Shown piece after piece: positions 1-7,815 of a stretch of 38,312 nucleotides of DNA. The position numbers and the translations under genes are program-made. Each line of letters begins with the position of its first letter. The first letter of the stretch is position 1. Source of the stretch: Nitrospira sp. (GTDB lineage Bacteria > Nitrospirota > Nitrospiria > Nitrospirales > Nitrospiraceae); assembly GCA_016873435.1 (NCBI GenBank), contig VGXF01000013.1:1-38312 (forward strand). The letters run 5' to 3'. The notes under the pieces were generated by a model that was not told the DNA's origin, did no database searches, and saw nothing but the letters and a program-made list of their open reading frames with translations.

Positions 1-900
1 TCGGGGCGTGTCCGTGTCAAGGTGGCCCGGATCGGGAATCGCACGGTGGTCCGTCCAGTGGCGGAACTGGGCGACGTGTTGAATTTTACGGTCTCTGCGG
101 ACGGACTGATGGTGAAACCGCCGGCCGGCGTGTCCAAAGCACGCAGTGCAAGCGGCAAGGTCACGGTACAACTGCTGCGGGACCGCCGGGCCGTGGAAAA
201 CGAAATCGCGGTGGCCGGCTGCGACCCGTCGATTTTTCTGGTTGGGGAGCATCTACGAAAACGTCAGGAGCAGGCGACCCTCGTGGGATGGACAATGGGC
301 AGTGCGGCGGCAGTGGAGGCGCTGCTGCGGCACGAGGTGCACATCGCTGGCGTGCATGTCGTGGATGCGAAATCAGGCGAGAGCAATCTGCCGTACCTGC
401 GCCAGCATCTCAACAAAAAAGACTACACGGTCGTGACCTTCGCCACCTGGGAACAGGGGCTGCTGGTGCGACATGGCAATCCCAAGCGCATCCGGCGCGT
501 AACCGAGCTGGCCCGCAAGCAGGTGACGCTCGTCAATCGCGAAGAGGGATCCGGTGCACGCCTGCTCCTCGATCGTCAACTAGTAGCCGCGGGTGTGAAG
601 TCTGCGCAGGTCAGGGGCTATGCCGCATTAGCCGGTTCGCATCTGGAAGTCGCGCGGACGGTTGCCGAGGGGCGCGCCGATGTGGGCATCGGGGTGCGAT
701 CGGCGGCGACACCGTTTGGACTCGAGTTCATTCCCTTGCAGGAGGAGCGGTATGACCTGGTCATGCCGACGGCCTATCTATCAGCGCATCGTGGGCTGGC
801 GGTGCTACTGGATGCGATCGTGAGCCGGCCGTTTCGGACGGAAATCGAAGCGCTGGGGGGATACGGCACGCGGGACACGGGAAAGATTCAGGCGCTGTGA
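1..900 (+). CDS. MoeA-like protein fused to a PBP-like (molybdate/tungstate-type) domain, 5' end outside window
   Basis: The reading frame is open to the left edge, so only the last 299 residues are seen. The first ~65 resemble MoeA domain IV (barrel segment ending in KVTVQLLR). From about residue 75 to 295 it matches the periplasmic-binding-like domain found fused to some MoeA proteins or HTH regulators, with NREEGSGAR (usual form NRxxGSGTR), GYAALAGSHLEVARTVAEG, ADVGIG, FIPLQEERYDLV and GGYGTRDTG. MoeA inserts molybdate into molybdopterin in the cytoplasm, and the fused domain is thought to bind the oxyanion. There is no signal peptide in the visible part. The stop codon overlaps the start of the next gene (GTGA), and modABC follow, which supports a molybdenum role. 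The MoeA catalytic domains cannot be checked here. An HTH-PBP regulator is the main alternative but fits the N-terminal part less well. Confidence 0.75.
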   Translation, partial: SGRVRVKVARIGNRTVVRPVAELGDVLNFTVSADGLMVKPPAGVSKARSASGKVTVQLLRDRRAVENEIAVAGCDPSIFLVGEHLRKRQEQATLVGWTMGSAAAVEALLRHEVHIAGVHVVDAKSGESNLPYLRQHLNKKDYTVVTFATWEQGLLVRHGNPKRIRRVTELARKQVTLVNREEGSGARLLLDRQLVAAGVKSAQVRGYAALAGSHLEVARTVAEGRADVGIGVRSAATPFGLEFIPLQEERYDLVMPTAYLSAHRGLAVLLDAIVSRPFRTEIEALGGYGTRDTGKIQAL

Positions 901-1940
901 CGGGGTGGCAGAGCATCACTGGTGCCGTGGTTAGTGTGTGCCTGCTCTCGCTAGCACCGGCCAGCGCGTTTGAGTGGACGCCAACCGATGAGGAGATCCG
1001 AAAGTATCGCTCGAGTTGGAATCCACTTTCAGAGGGGCCACTGTTGATTCAATCCGTGGATATCCATCCAAAGGGGCAGTTGTCCATACGGCCCTTTCTG
1101 TTTTCCCAGATCAGCGAAAAACAATACGGAAACAAGCTGTCGCTCCCGGACAACCGGACGAGCGGGACGGCGCATACTTATTCGGTGTCGCCGCTGGCGG
1201 TGTTGACCTATGGCGTGTCGGATCACTTTGAAGTAGGAGTGGCCACATCGCTACAAAGCTTCTGGACCAAGGATTCGTCTGCGTTCAACCAGGGGCGGGG
1301 TGGCCCGTGGAACACGGACACCGGGATGGGCGATTTTTCAGTGCAGATGAAGTATCGGCCGCTCGTGCAGGATCCGGACACTTCGCGCCCATCGATCACG
1401 CTCTACCAGCAGCTCGTGCTCCCGACCAGCCGGTGGGTGACCGGCACGGAACGTCCGCCGGGCGGCTTTGCACCTTTGGGGCGCCTGCCGGCCACGCGTT
1501 TTGGCGAGTTAAGTCTGACGGAAGGAGTGACCTTCCGAAAAAACGTCCGCCCATTTCGTGTGAGCGGAGGCGTGTTTTACAGTTACGCCACACCGGGGAG
1601 CGACGCCGGGCAGACGACTTATGTCGGTGACACGATCAATACGCGCCTATCATTCGAACATTTCCTCGACGACGAAAAAGGCTTTGCCTACAACCTTGAA
1701 TTCACCACTGTGCATACCGCCACCTGGCGAGCTGACGGGCATACCGTGAACAAGGGATCGCTGCATGGTTCAACGGTCATTGGTATCGAGCCAGCCATTC
1801 AGTGGCGGCTGTCCGACTCGTGGGTGGCCGCGGCCGGGGTGCTTGTGACGGTTGCCGGACAAAACACGGCCGATGCTATCTACCCGAATTTCGCCTTCCG
1901 GTGGTTCTGGAATCAGGGCAACAAAGCCATCATGCCCTAG
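897..1940 (+). CDS. Predicted outer-membrane beta-barrel protein, copy 1, in the mod operon
   Basis: A 347-residue protein with a predicted signal peptide ending at about residue 24 (PASA, then FEWTP). The mature part alternates short polar and aromatic strands and ends in an aromatic-rich strand (FAFRWFWNQ), as in outer-membrane barrels. It resembles the loosely defined transporter/phenol-degradation meta-pathway barrel group; the exact family is uncertain. The GTG start lies inside the stop of the upstream gene (GTGA), so translation is probably coupled. No earlier ATG, GTG or TTG is in frame. The n-region of the signal peptide has no Lys or Arg, which is unusual. modA starts 11 bases after its stop. 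A paralogue, colinear and about two-thirds identical by eye, lies at 4486-5535 on the other strand. Inferred role: outer-membrane passage or binding of molybdate or another oxyanion. No direct evidence of substrate. Confidence 0.7.
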   Translation: MTGWQSITGAVVSVCLLSLAPASAFEWTPTDEEIRKYRSSWNPLSEGPLLIQSVDIHPKGQLSIRPFLFSQISEKQYGNKLSLPDNRTSGTAHTYSVSPLAVLTYGVSDHFEVGVATSLQSFWTKDSSAFNQGRGGPWNTDTGMGDFSVQMKYRPLVQDPDTSRPSITLYQQLVLPTSRWVTGTERPPGGFAPLGRLPATRFGELSLTEGVTFRKNVRPFRVSGGVFYSYATPGSDAGQTTYVGDTINTRLSFEHFLDDEKGFAYNLEFTTVHTATWRADGHTVNKGSLHGSTVIGIEPAIQWRLSDSWVAAAGVLVTVAGQNTADAIYPNFAFRWFWNQGNKAIMP

Positions 1941-1951
1941 CGGGGTTCCGT

Positions 1952-2728
1952 ATGAAGTCGCTCATAGCCAGTATCGTGTGTGCCGTGGCCTGCTGGACCG
2001 GATCGGCCCAGGCGGGTGAAATCACCGTGGCGGCGGCGGCTGACTTGAGTTTCGCCTTGAAGGAGGCGGCGGCCGTCTTTGAGCGGCAGAGCGGGATACA
2101 CGTAAAACTCTCACTGGGCTCGTCGGGCAATTTTTATTCGCAGATTCAGAATGGCGCCCCTTTCGATCTGTTTTTGTCCGCCGACGTCCGCTATCCGCAG
2201 ATGCTGGCGGAGGGAGGCTTGACGCTGCCGGGCACGCTGCATCGCTATGCGATCGGGCGGCTGGTTCTCTGGGTGCCGCATCGCACGGGGCTGCCGTCTC
2301 CGGAGGGGGGGCTACCGATTCTGACGGATAGCGCGATTCGAAAGATCGCTATTGCCAATCCCAAGCACGCGCCCTACGGGCGCGCGGTGGTGGAGGCGTT
2401 GCAACACGAAGGACTCTACGAGGCGGTGAAAGATAAGCTGGTACTGGGTGAAAACATTTCGCAAGCAGCGCAGTTTGTGCATTCCGGCGCAGCCGATGTG
2501 GGCTTGATCGCACTGTCATTGGCCATGGCCCCGGCGATGCAGCGTGCCGGCCGGTATTGGGAAGTTCCGCAGACAGCCCATGCGACTCTCGAGCAGGGGG
2601 CGGTGGTGCTCAAGAATGGGGCAAATCGGGATGGCGCCCAGGCGTTGCTCGCCTTTCTCAAGAGTCCGGACGGCCAGGCGATTTTTCGTCGCTACGGATT
2701 TATCGTCCCGGGTGCGGCCAAGCCATGA
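1952..2728 (+). CDS. modA: Molybdate ABC transporter, periplasmic binding protein ModA
   Basis: 258 residues starting at ATG 1952. A signal peptide (MKSLIASIVCAVACWTGSAQA) is followed by the typical ModA opening ITVAAAADLSFALKEAA. Later family marks include LSLGSSGNFYSQIQNGAPFDLF, where the Ser residues bind the oxyanion, FLSADVRYPQMLAEGG, and IANPKHAPYGRAVVEAL. It captures molybdate (or tungstate) in the periplasm and hands it to ModB. Only a weak G-rich ribosome site (1942-1945) is seen, consistent with coupling to the barrel gene 11 bases upstream. Its stop overlaps the modB start (ATGA). An ATG-less in-frame extension upstream into the barrel gene is not needed because the signal peptide fits at 1952. 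Confidence 0.93.
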   Translation: MKSLIASIVCAVACWTGSAQAGEITVAAAADLSFALKEAAAVFERQSGIHVKLSLGSSGNFYSQIQNGAPFDLFLSADVRYPQMLAEGGLTLPGTLHRYAIGRLVLWVPHRTGLPSPEGGLPILTDSAIRKIAIANPKHAPYGRAVVEALQHEGLYEAVKDKLVLGENISQAAQFVHSGAADVGLIALSLAMAPAMQRAGRYWEVPQTAHATLEQGAVVLKNGANRDGAQALLAFLKSPDGQAIFRRYGFIVPGAAKP

Positions 2729-3399
2729 ACTGGATTGCTATTGGAGTGACATTCAAGCTGGCAACGCTGACGGCCTGCGCCCTCGTTGTGTTGGGCCTTC
2801 CGATCGCCTATTGGGTCAGCTTCTCGCGCTGGCGATGGAAATTTCTGGTCGAGTCAGTAGTGGCGCTTCCGTTGGTGCTACCGCCAACGGTGCTGGGGTT
2901 TTACATTCTCGTTGCCATTGGGCCCGACAGCCCGTTCGGGCGCCTGTATGCGAATCTGGCCGGCCATCCGCTGCCGTTCACCTTCGAGGGGCTGCTGATC
3001 GCGTCCATTCTCTATAGCTTGCCGTTTGCCGTGCAGCCCTTCGCGGCCGCTTTCGATCAGGTGGATCGCCGTCTGATCGAGGCCTCCTGGACACTGGGCG
3101 CATCGCGGCTGCGGACCTTCGTCGAGCTCATTCTTCCGATGTCAGCGGCCGGAGTGGTCACGGGCGTCGTGCTGAGTTTCGCGCATACGCTGGGGGAGTT
3201 CGGCGTCGTGCTCATGGTCGGCGGCAACATCGAGGGTGTGACGCGGACGGTCTCCATCGACATTTATGACGAAGTCCAGGCCTTGAATTATGCCGGCGCA
3301 GCACAGACCGCGGTGTTTCTGCTGGTCGTGTCCTATGGCATTCTCCTGTCCGTGTACGCCATGAACCGGAAAGTGGGAGCGGTATGGCCGCAGAAATGA
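2725..3399 (+). CDS. modB: Molybdate ABC transporter permease ModB
   Basis: 224 residues, about five hydrophobic membrane segments. The EAA loop of binding-protein-dependent permeases is seen as EASWTLGASRLRTFVELILP, with ALPLVLPPTVLGFYIL and HTLGEFGVVLMVGGN typical of ModB. It forms the inner-membrane channel as a dimer driven by ModC. The start at 2725 overlaps the modA stop by ATGA. An open frame runs further upstream inside modA but has no membrane or signal features, so it is not part of the protein. It overlaps modC at its 3' end. Confidence 0.93.
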   Translation: MNWIAIGVTFKLATLTACALVVLGLPIAYWVSFSRWRWKFLVESVVALPLVLPPTVLGFYILVAIGPDSPFGRLYANLAGHPLPFTFEGLLIASILYSLPFAVQPFAAAFDQVDRRLIEASWTLGASRLRTFVELILPMSAAGVVTGVVLSFAHTLGEFGVVLMVGGNIEGVTRTVSIDIYDEVQALNYAGAAQTAVFLLVVSYGILLSVYAMNRKVGAVWPQK

Positions 3400-4496
3400 C
3401 GGTGGACATTCGGAAGTGCTTCCCCGGGCGCTTGACGCTCGACGTGCAGCTTGTGCTCCCCGTGGCACCGCCGTCGGTGCTCATTCTCTTCGGCCCGTCG
3501 GGATCCGGCAAGACGACCATCTTACGCTGCCTGGCCGGGCTGGAGCGGCCGGACCACGGGCACATTCACTTCAACGGGGAGACGTGGTTTGACGGGCGGG
3601 CCGGAGTGCACACGACGCCGCAGGCGCGGTGCTTGGGGTGCATGTTTCAGGACTACGCGCTGTTTCCAGGCAAAACTGTTGCGGAGAATGTGGCCTATGG
3701 GCTGGCGGATTTGCCAGCGGGCGAACGAGCCAAGCGGGTAAAGGAGACGCTAGAGCTGTTGAAGGTGCAGAGTATGGAAGCCTTGAAGCCAGCGCAGTTG
3801 TCGGGCGGTCAGCAGCAGCGAGTCGCGCTGGCGCGGGCCATCGCGCGTCGTCCGCACCTGCTCTTATTGGATGAGCCCCTCTCAGCGCTGGATGCGCCAA
3901 CACGCGCGCGGGTGCAGGGCGAACTGCGGCATCTCTTAAAACAACTGGCCATCCCGTCGGTCGTCGTCACGCACGATTGGGGCGAAGCGCTGGCCTTGGG
4001 CGATCGGATGGTCGTGATCGGTGACGGGCAGATGCTCCAGGCCGGCACGCCGCAAGAGATCTTCAATCGGCCTAAGGACGCAGAGGTGGTGCGCATCGTC
4101 GGAATCGAAACTGCGCTGGAGGGGCGCGTACGTGAGTCGCGGGATGGACTTGCCACAGTGGATGTGGCCGGTGTCACGCTGCATGCACTGGCGGAAGTCA
4201 GTGTCGGTCCCGACGTGTTCGTGTGTATTCGCGCGGAGGACGTGGTGCTGGCTTGTGACGGCGGCGGGACCACCAGTGCGCGAAATCAACTGCGGGGGCG
4301 CGTGACGGAGATTGCGTCCATGGGGGCGCTGGTCCGGGTCAGTGTGGACTGCGGATTTCCGTTGTCGGCGGTCGTGACCCGAGCAGCCGTGGATGATTTG
4401 GGTTTAGCGCAGGGACTGTCAGTGACGGCTTCGATGAAAGCGGGTGCCGTGCATCTGGTACCACGGCGCGATGCGCCCGCGCCAACTACCGCATGA
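3384..4496 (+). CDS. modC: Molybdate ABC transporter ATP-binding protein ModC
   Basis: 370 residues. Walker A is GPSGSGKTT, the Q-loop is in MFQDYALFP, the signature is LSGGQQQRVALARA, Walker B is LLLLDEPLSALD, and the switch His is in VVTHDW. After about residue 235 there is a MOP-type C-terminal region that in ModC binds molybdate and gives feedback inhibition. Two starts are possible: ATG 3384, with GGGAG at 3375-3379, and ATG 3396, which forms ATGA with the modB stop; 3384 is preferred for its ribosome site. The 3' end overlaps the convergent barrel gene, so the two stop codons lie 11 bases inside each other's genes. Confidence 0.93.
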   Translation: MAAEMTVDIRKCFPGRLTLDVQLVLPVAPPSVLILFGPSGSGKTTILRCLAGLERPDHGHIHFNGETWFDGRAGVHTTPQARCLGCMFQDYALFPGKTVAENVAYGLADLPAGERAKRVKETLELLKVQSMEALKPAQLSGGQQQRVALARAIARRPHLLLLDEPLSALDAPTRARVQGELRHLLKQLAIPSVVVTHDWGEALALGDRMVVIGDGQMLQAGTPQEIFNRPKDAEVVRIVGIETALEGRVRESRDGLATVDVAGVTLHALAEVSVGPDVFVCIRAEDVVLACDGGGTTSARNQLRGRVTEIASMGALVRVSVDCGFPLSAVVTRAAVDDLGLAQGLSVTASMKAGAVHLVPRRDAPAPTTA

Positions 4497-5535
4497 TAAC
4501 TTTCTTGCCCTGATTCCAGTACCACTGGATAGCAAAATTCGGGTAGATGGCGTCAGCAACATTCTGGCCAGCCGTGGTGAACAACACGCCGGCGCCCATC
4601 ACGATGGAATCTGAAAAACGCCATTGAATTGCCGGCTCAATGCCAACGACGGTCGATCCGCCCGGGGCGCCGCGATTGATGGAGTGGCCATCTGCTCGCC
4701 AGGTGGCGGTGTGGACGGTGGCGAGTTCGATATTCACCGCCAGACCTTCCTTGTCGTCGAGGAAGTGCTCGTAGGTCAGCCGGGTATTAATGATATCGCC
4801 GACGTAGGTCGTCTGTCCGGCGTCGCTGCCGGGGGCCGAAAAGGTGTAATAGATCCCCCCGCTGATCCGGTAAGGCTGGTTATTTTTGCGAAAGGTCAGC
4901 CCTTCGGTGAATGCCAGTTCCCCGAATCGCGTTGCGGGCAGCCGTCCCAGTGGCGCAAGTCCTCCGGGTGGACGTTCCGTGCCGGTTACCCACCGTCCAG
5001 TCGGTAGTACCAGTTGATTGTAGTTGGTGAAGGATGGCCGCGCGCTGTCCGGGTCCTGTACGACCGGTCGGTACTTCAGGATGATTGACAGATCGCCCAA
5101 TCCCGTATTGGTCGTCAGTGGGCCGCCCTGGCCGGTGGTGACCCCCTGCGAGTCCCTGGCCCAGAAGGTGTTCCAGGATGTGGCGGCGCCCAGTTCCACA
5201 TGATCGGTGAGGCCGTAGGTGGTGGTCACCAGTGGGGAGATGGCATACAAATGTGACGAGCCATTCTTGCGGTTACCGGGGGCCGACAGCGTATTGCCGT
5301 AACTGTGCTCGCTGATCTGTGAAAACACGAACGGGCGGACCGAGAGCTGACCTTTCGGGTGAATATCCACAGATTGAATCAGTAGGGGCCCTTCCGAAAA
5401 GGGATTCCAGCTTCGGCGGTAGTGCTGAATCTCCTCGTCGGACGGCGTCCAGTCGAAGGCCGACGCCGGTGTCCCCGTGGCCAGCGCAAGCGAGAGAAGC
5501 GCGGCAGCGAGTGCGGTGTACCAGCAGGATTTCAT
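4486..5535 (-). CDS. Predicted outer-membrane beta-barrel protein, copy 2, convergent with modC
   Basis: 349 residues from ATG 5535. A signal peptide (MKSCWYTALAAALLSLALAT, ending PASA) precedes FDWTPSDEEI. The whole mature protein aligns without visible gaps to the barrel at 897-1940. Shared blocks include EGPLLIQSVDIHPKGQLS, RWVTGTERPPGG, APLGRLPATRFGEL, GSDAGQTTYVGD, HTATWRADGH and GIEPAIQWR. An in-frame ATG at 5574 lies inside the -35 box of the predicted promoter, so it cannot be the start if that promoter is used. Placement beside modABC on the opposite strand with a separate promoter suggests an independently controlled version of the same outer-membrane function. The substrate is not known. 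Confidence 0.75.
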   Translation of the reverse strand: MKSCWYTALAAALLSLALATGTPASAFDWTPSDEEIQHYRRSWNPFSEGPLLIQSVDIHPKGQLSVRPFVFSQISEHSYGNTLSAPGNRKNGSSHLYAISPLVTTTYGLTDHVELGAATSWNTFWARDSQGVTTGQGGPLTTNTGLGDLSIILKYRPVVQDPDSARPSFTNYNQLVLPTGRWVTGTERPPGGLAPLGRLPATRFGELAFTEGLTFRKNNQPYRISGGIYYTFSAPGSDAGQTTYVGDIINTRLTYEHFLDDKEGLAVNIELATVHTATWRADGHSINRGAPGGSTVVGIEPAIQWRFSDSIVMGAGVLFTTAGQNVADAIYPNFAIQWYWNQGKKVIMR

Positions 5536-5544
5536 AATGTTAGT

Positions 5545-5574
5545 GTTATACATAAAATTAAGCAATATTGTCAA
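5545..5574 (-). promoter_or_regulatory. Sigma-70-type promoter of barrel gene copy 2, probably giving a near-leaderless mRNA
   Basis: On the minus strand a perfect TTGACA (5569-5574) and TATAAC (5545-5550) are separated by 18 bases. The start codon (5533-5535) begins only 9 bases after the -10 box. Transcription would start about at, or a few bases before, the ATG, and no ribosome-binding sequence is present. Confidence 0.65.
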
Positions 5575-5628
5575 CTATTGATCGTCACTGTGTTTGAAGC
5601 GATGCGCGGATAGGGCGTTGACGTGATT

Positions 5629-5704
5629 TGGTGGCGGTGACCCGGATCGAACGGGTGACCCGCGGCTTATGAGTCCGCTGCTCTACCAACTGAGCTACAC
5701 CGCC
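5629..5704 (-). tRNA. tRNA-Met (anticodon CAU)
   Basis: The reverse strand folds into a full cloverleaf. The acceptor pair is GGCGGTG/CACCGCC, the D-arm TAGCTCAGTTGGTAGAGCA, the anticodon loop CTCATAA and the T-loop TTCGATC, followed by discriminator A and an encoded CCA. The G1:C72 pair argues against the initiator tRNA. Similarity to elongator tRNA-Met favours Met over the CAU-bearing tRNA-Ile2, but this needs a covariance model to settle. Confidence 0.93.
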
Positions 5705-5771
5705 ACGCACGTCGTTGTACCAAGCAGGATTGCGGCGCGTCAAGTAAGGGGGGCGCAGGAAATGAACGGGG

Positions 5772-6158
5772 TCAGCCAACGAGATCGGGAGTCAGTTTTG
5801 AGAGCGGGCGGACGGCCTCAGCTTTGATTTCATTGAGGACGGTCGATCGGCCCCCCTGCCGCTGGCGGCTGAAGATGCCTTCCACGATCACTTGCTCCCC
5901 CTCGCGCACAAGTGCCCTCCCCAGGCCGGTGACCTTTATACTGCCGTGGGCGGATTTCAGGAGAAAACCATACGCCGACTCGCCTTCGCGATTACTAGCG
6001 GTCTGAATCCCAGTCACTTGGCCCGTGACGCGGACGGCCTGTTTATCGTACTGATCGGGATGGGCGAGGAGTTCCGTCATCTCTAGCAGGGTGACGGCCT
6101 GGAGAGATGCGGCCAGCAACAGACTGACCAGAACCGTGCTGAGCCTCAGGAGTCGCAT
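5772..6158 (-). CDS. Secreted small OB-fold protein
   Basis: 128 residues. A signal peptide (MRLLRLSTVLVSLLLAASLQA) is followed by LLEMTELLAHPDQYDKQAVRVTG. The body fits a small periplasmic OB-fold: the strand pattern VRVTGQVTGI, then GFLLKSAHGSIKVTGLG, then GEQVIVEGIFSRQR. Such folds bind small ligands, nucleic acid or partner proteins, and no specific function can be given. It is the last gene of the minus-strand cluster that begins with the ChdC-like protein, 46 bases after the previous gene. Confidence 0.65.
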   Translation of the reverse strand: MRLLRLSTVLVSLLLAASLQAVTLLEMTELLAHPDQYDKQAVRVTGQVTGIQTASNREGESAYGFLLKSAHGSIKVTGLGRALVREGEQVIVEGIFSRQRQGGRSTVLNEIKAEAVRPLSKLTPDLVG

Positions 6159-6204
6159 GCGACTAGTGTGGGTATCTACCGATGGCTTTGCGCGAAGGGG
6201 GGGG

Positions 6205-7296
6205 TCAGCGTATGTTCTCGCCCTTCATGCTTCGGAGAATGTGTTCCTGCCAGTCGTCGATTTGCCTTGGCTGCGTGGCAACGCCCGCGTCTGGTTGTGC
6301 CACTGAGGGCGGGGCAGCGCGCTGGAGTAGGGCCTGGTTGAGGGCGTCGGGGTCCATGTCGCGTTCAGACTGGATGACAAGCAGCCGCTGCAAGGCAAAC
6401 AGCGACAGCGAGATGTTCAGCCAGGCGCGGCTTTCTAAATCCTCCGCAATAGTCTTAAGCGCGAAGGTCTGTAAATTGGTGGTCAATCCCGCTTCGGTCT
6501 TGTCCATGCCGTCGTAGGGCGCCACGGAGCGCTCCACCGGACGCGAGGCCAATACGGCAAGAGTTTTCTTCCAGAGATCTAAAGACGGCTCAGCTGTGGC
6601 CTGTAGTGCCGTCTGCGCGCCCTGCAGATACTGATGGAGAAATTTTGCTTTCCGCGCCACCAGCGTGCCGGCCGGAATCCCCCAGACATGTCCCAGCTCA
6701 TGGTCCTGGAGCGGAGCGTGACAGGCGATGGCATAGTCCCGCTGAACGGAGTCGAGTCGCTTACGTTCACGATCGAGCTTCCGCAAATCCGTCTGGTATA
6801 CGATGCCCAAGCGCTTCCGGCGGTAGTCCTCGTCGGAAATCTCGCCCTTGTCCCAGTGCCGGTCCAGTTCGCGGAGGGCCGGCTTGGGGAGCGCCGCGCG
6901 CGCTTGAGCCTTCAGCGCGGCGATCTCATCGGCGGTCAGCTTGAACGTGTCCTTGAGCAAACGCTCCGTCTGTGCGCAGAGGGCCTCGCCATAAGTGATC
7001 TGCTTCCGAAGACATTCGCTCTGCAGCCAGAGTTGCTCACGCTTGCGGCGCGTCTGGTTGCGATATTGTGCCACGCGATTCGTGATGGTCACGATGGTTT
7101 CTTTCGCCACGACCTGTACGAGCGGCTTGGCACCTGAGACGAAGCGCGGGTCGGGCCGATCAGCGGCGATATAGTCAATGTCCTCCTGCGAAATGTCTAG
7201 ATACTGGATCAGCAGGAGACGGAGCATGATCCGACCCTGAATGGGGAGAGCATTGATCGTGGATTCGATGATCTCGGACGTGAGCGTGATGGCCAT
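6205..7296 (-). CDS. Conserved-looking protein of unknown function
   Basis: 363 residues from ATG 7296; a TTG two codons earlier is possible. I do not recognise the family. There is no signal peptide and no membrane segment. The middle (about 85-190) is rich in Lys, Arg, Glu and Leu and probably forms long helices or a coiled coil, including LDRERKRLDSVQRDYA. The C-terminal third is more hydrophobic, for example WLNISLSLFALQRLLVIQSE, followed by a Pro/Gln-rich tail. It lies 14 bases after a 72-residue gene in the same cluster, so it is probably co-transcribed with the ChdC-like and zinc-ribbon genes. Codon use is like its neighbours. Confidence 0.6.
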   Translation of the reverse strand: MAITLTSEIIESTINALPIQGRIMLRLLLIQYLDISQEDIDYIAADRPDPRFVSGAKPLVQVVAKETIVTITNRVAQYRNQTRRKREQLWLQSECLRKQITYGEALCAQTERLLKDTFKLTADEIAALKAQARAALPKPALRELDRHWDKGEISDEDYRRKRLGIVYQTDLRKLDRERKRLDSVQRDYAIACHAPLQDHELGHVWGIPAGTLVARKAKFLHQYLQGAQTALQATAEPSLDLWKKTLAVLASRPVERSVAPYDGMDKTEAGLTTNLQTFALKTIAEDLESRAWLNISLSLFALQRLLVIQSERDMDPDALNQALLQRAAPPSVAQPDAGVATQPRQIDDWQEHILRSMKGENIR

Positions 7297-7310
7297 GGTC
7301 AAAACAGGAA

Positions 7311-7529
7311 TCAGGCCTGGGTGCGACTGGCTGCCTGTGATTCCAGATAGGTCGCGACGTATTCGCGGACCTGTTGAACGGTCCCGCTGATGTAGAGGTC
7401 AGTGGGAATTTCCACGCGAGTCAGCTTCGTGGGGTCAGCACCGCGTTCCGCCGCGTAGGCTTCGTCAATATACAGGGTGACGCTGCCATCCTTGTGCCGA
7501 AAGGCATAGAGGTAGTTTTTTTCTTCCAT
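7311..7529 (-). CDS. Small protein of unknown function (72 aa)
   Basis: 72 residues, acidic to neutral, beginning MEEKNYLYAFRHKDGSVTLY. It has alternating beta-like strands and a final helix (VREYVATYLESQA). No family recognised. It sits 8 bases after the zinc-ribbon gene and 14 before the 363-residue gene, which supports translation as part of an operon. There is no purine-rich ribosome site; the bases just upstream are instead pyrimidine-rich (CTCCTCC). Confidence 0.55.
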   Translation of the reverse strand: MEEKNYLYAFRHKDGSVTLYIDEAYAAERGADPTKLTRVEIPTDLYISGTVQQVREYVATYLESQAASRTQA

Positions 7530-7537
7530 TGGAGGAG

Positions 7538-7780
7538 TCAGGCTTTCCCCGCGGTGCGTTTGGTCCGTCGGGATAGCAGGCGTGGCACAACGCGGCCGGC
7601 TCGTGGGGTGGTGTCCTCAACGTCATCGTTCGGAAGGTTCGGCGGCGCCGAGGTGCGGTTCTGGACGATCAACGGGTCAAGTCGGAAACCGCACTGGATG
7701 CAGCGCCAGCCCTGGAAACGTCCGCTCTGCTCGCGGATGTCTTCCTTGATGAGGAGGCCGGTGCACCTGGGGCATTTCAT
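7538..7780 (-). CDS. Small zinc-ribbon protein
   Basis: 80 residues. CPRC at residues 3-6 and CIQC at 27-30 form a two-knuckle zinc ribbon of the kind seen in small nucleic-acid or protein-binding factors. The C-terminal half is disordered and basic (RVVPRLLSRRTKRTAGK). The gene lies between the ChdC-like gene (35 bases upstream) and the 72-residue gene (8 bases downstream). Function unknown. Confidence 0.6.
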   Translation of the reverse strand: MKCPRCTGLLIKEDIREQSGRFQGWRCIQCGFRLDPLIVQNRTSAPPNLPNDDVEDTTPRAGRVVPRLLSRRTKRTAGKA

Positions 7781-7815
7781 GACAACGGCCTTTTTGTGGC
7801 GCCCCCGAGCACGAT

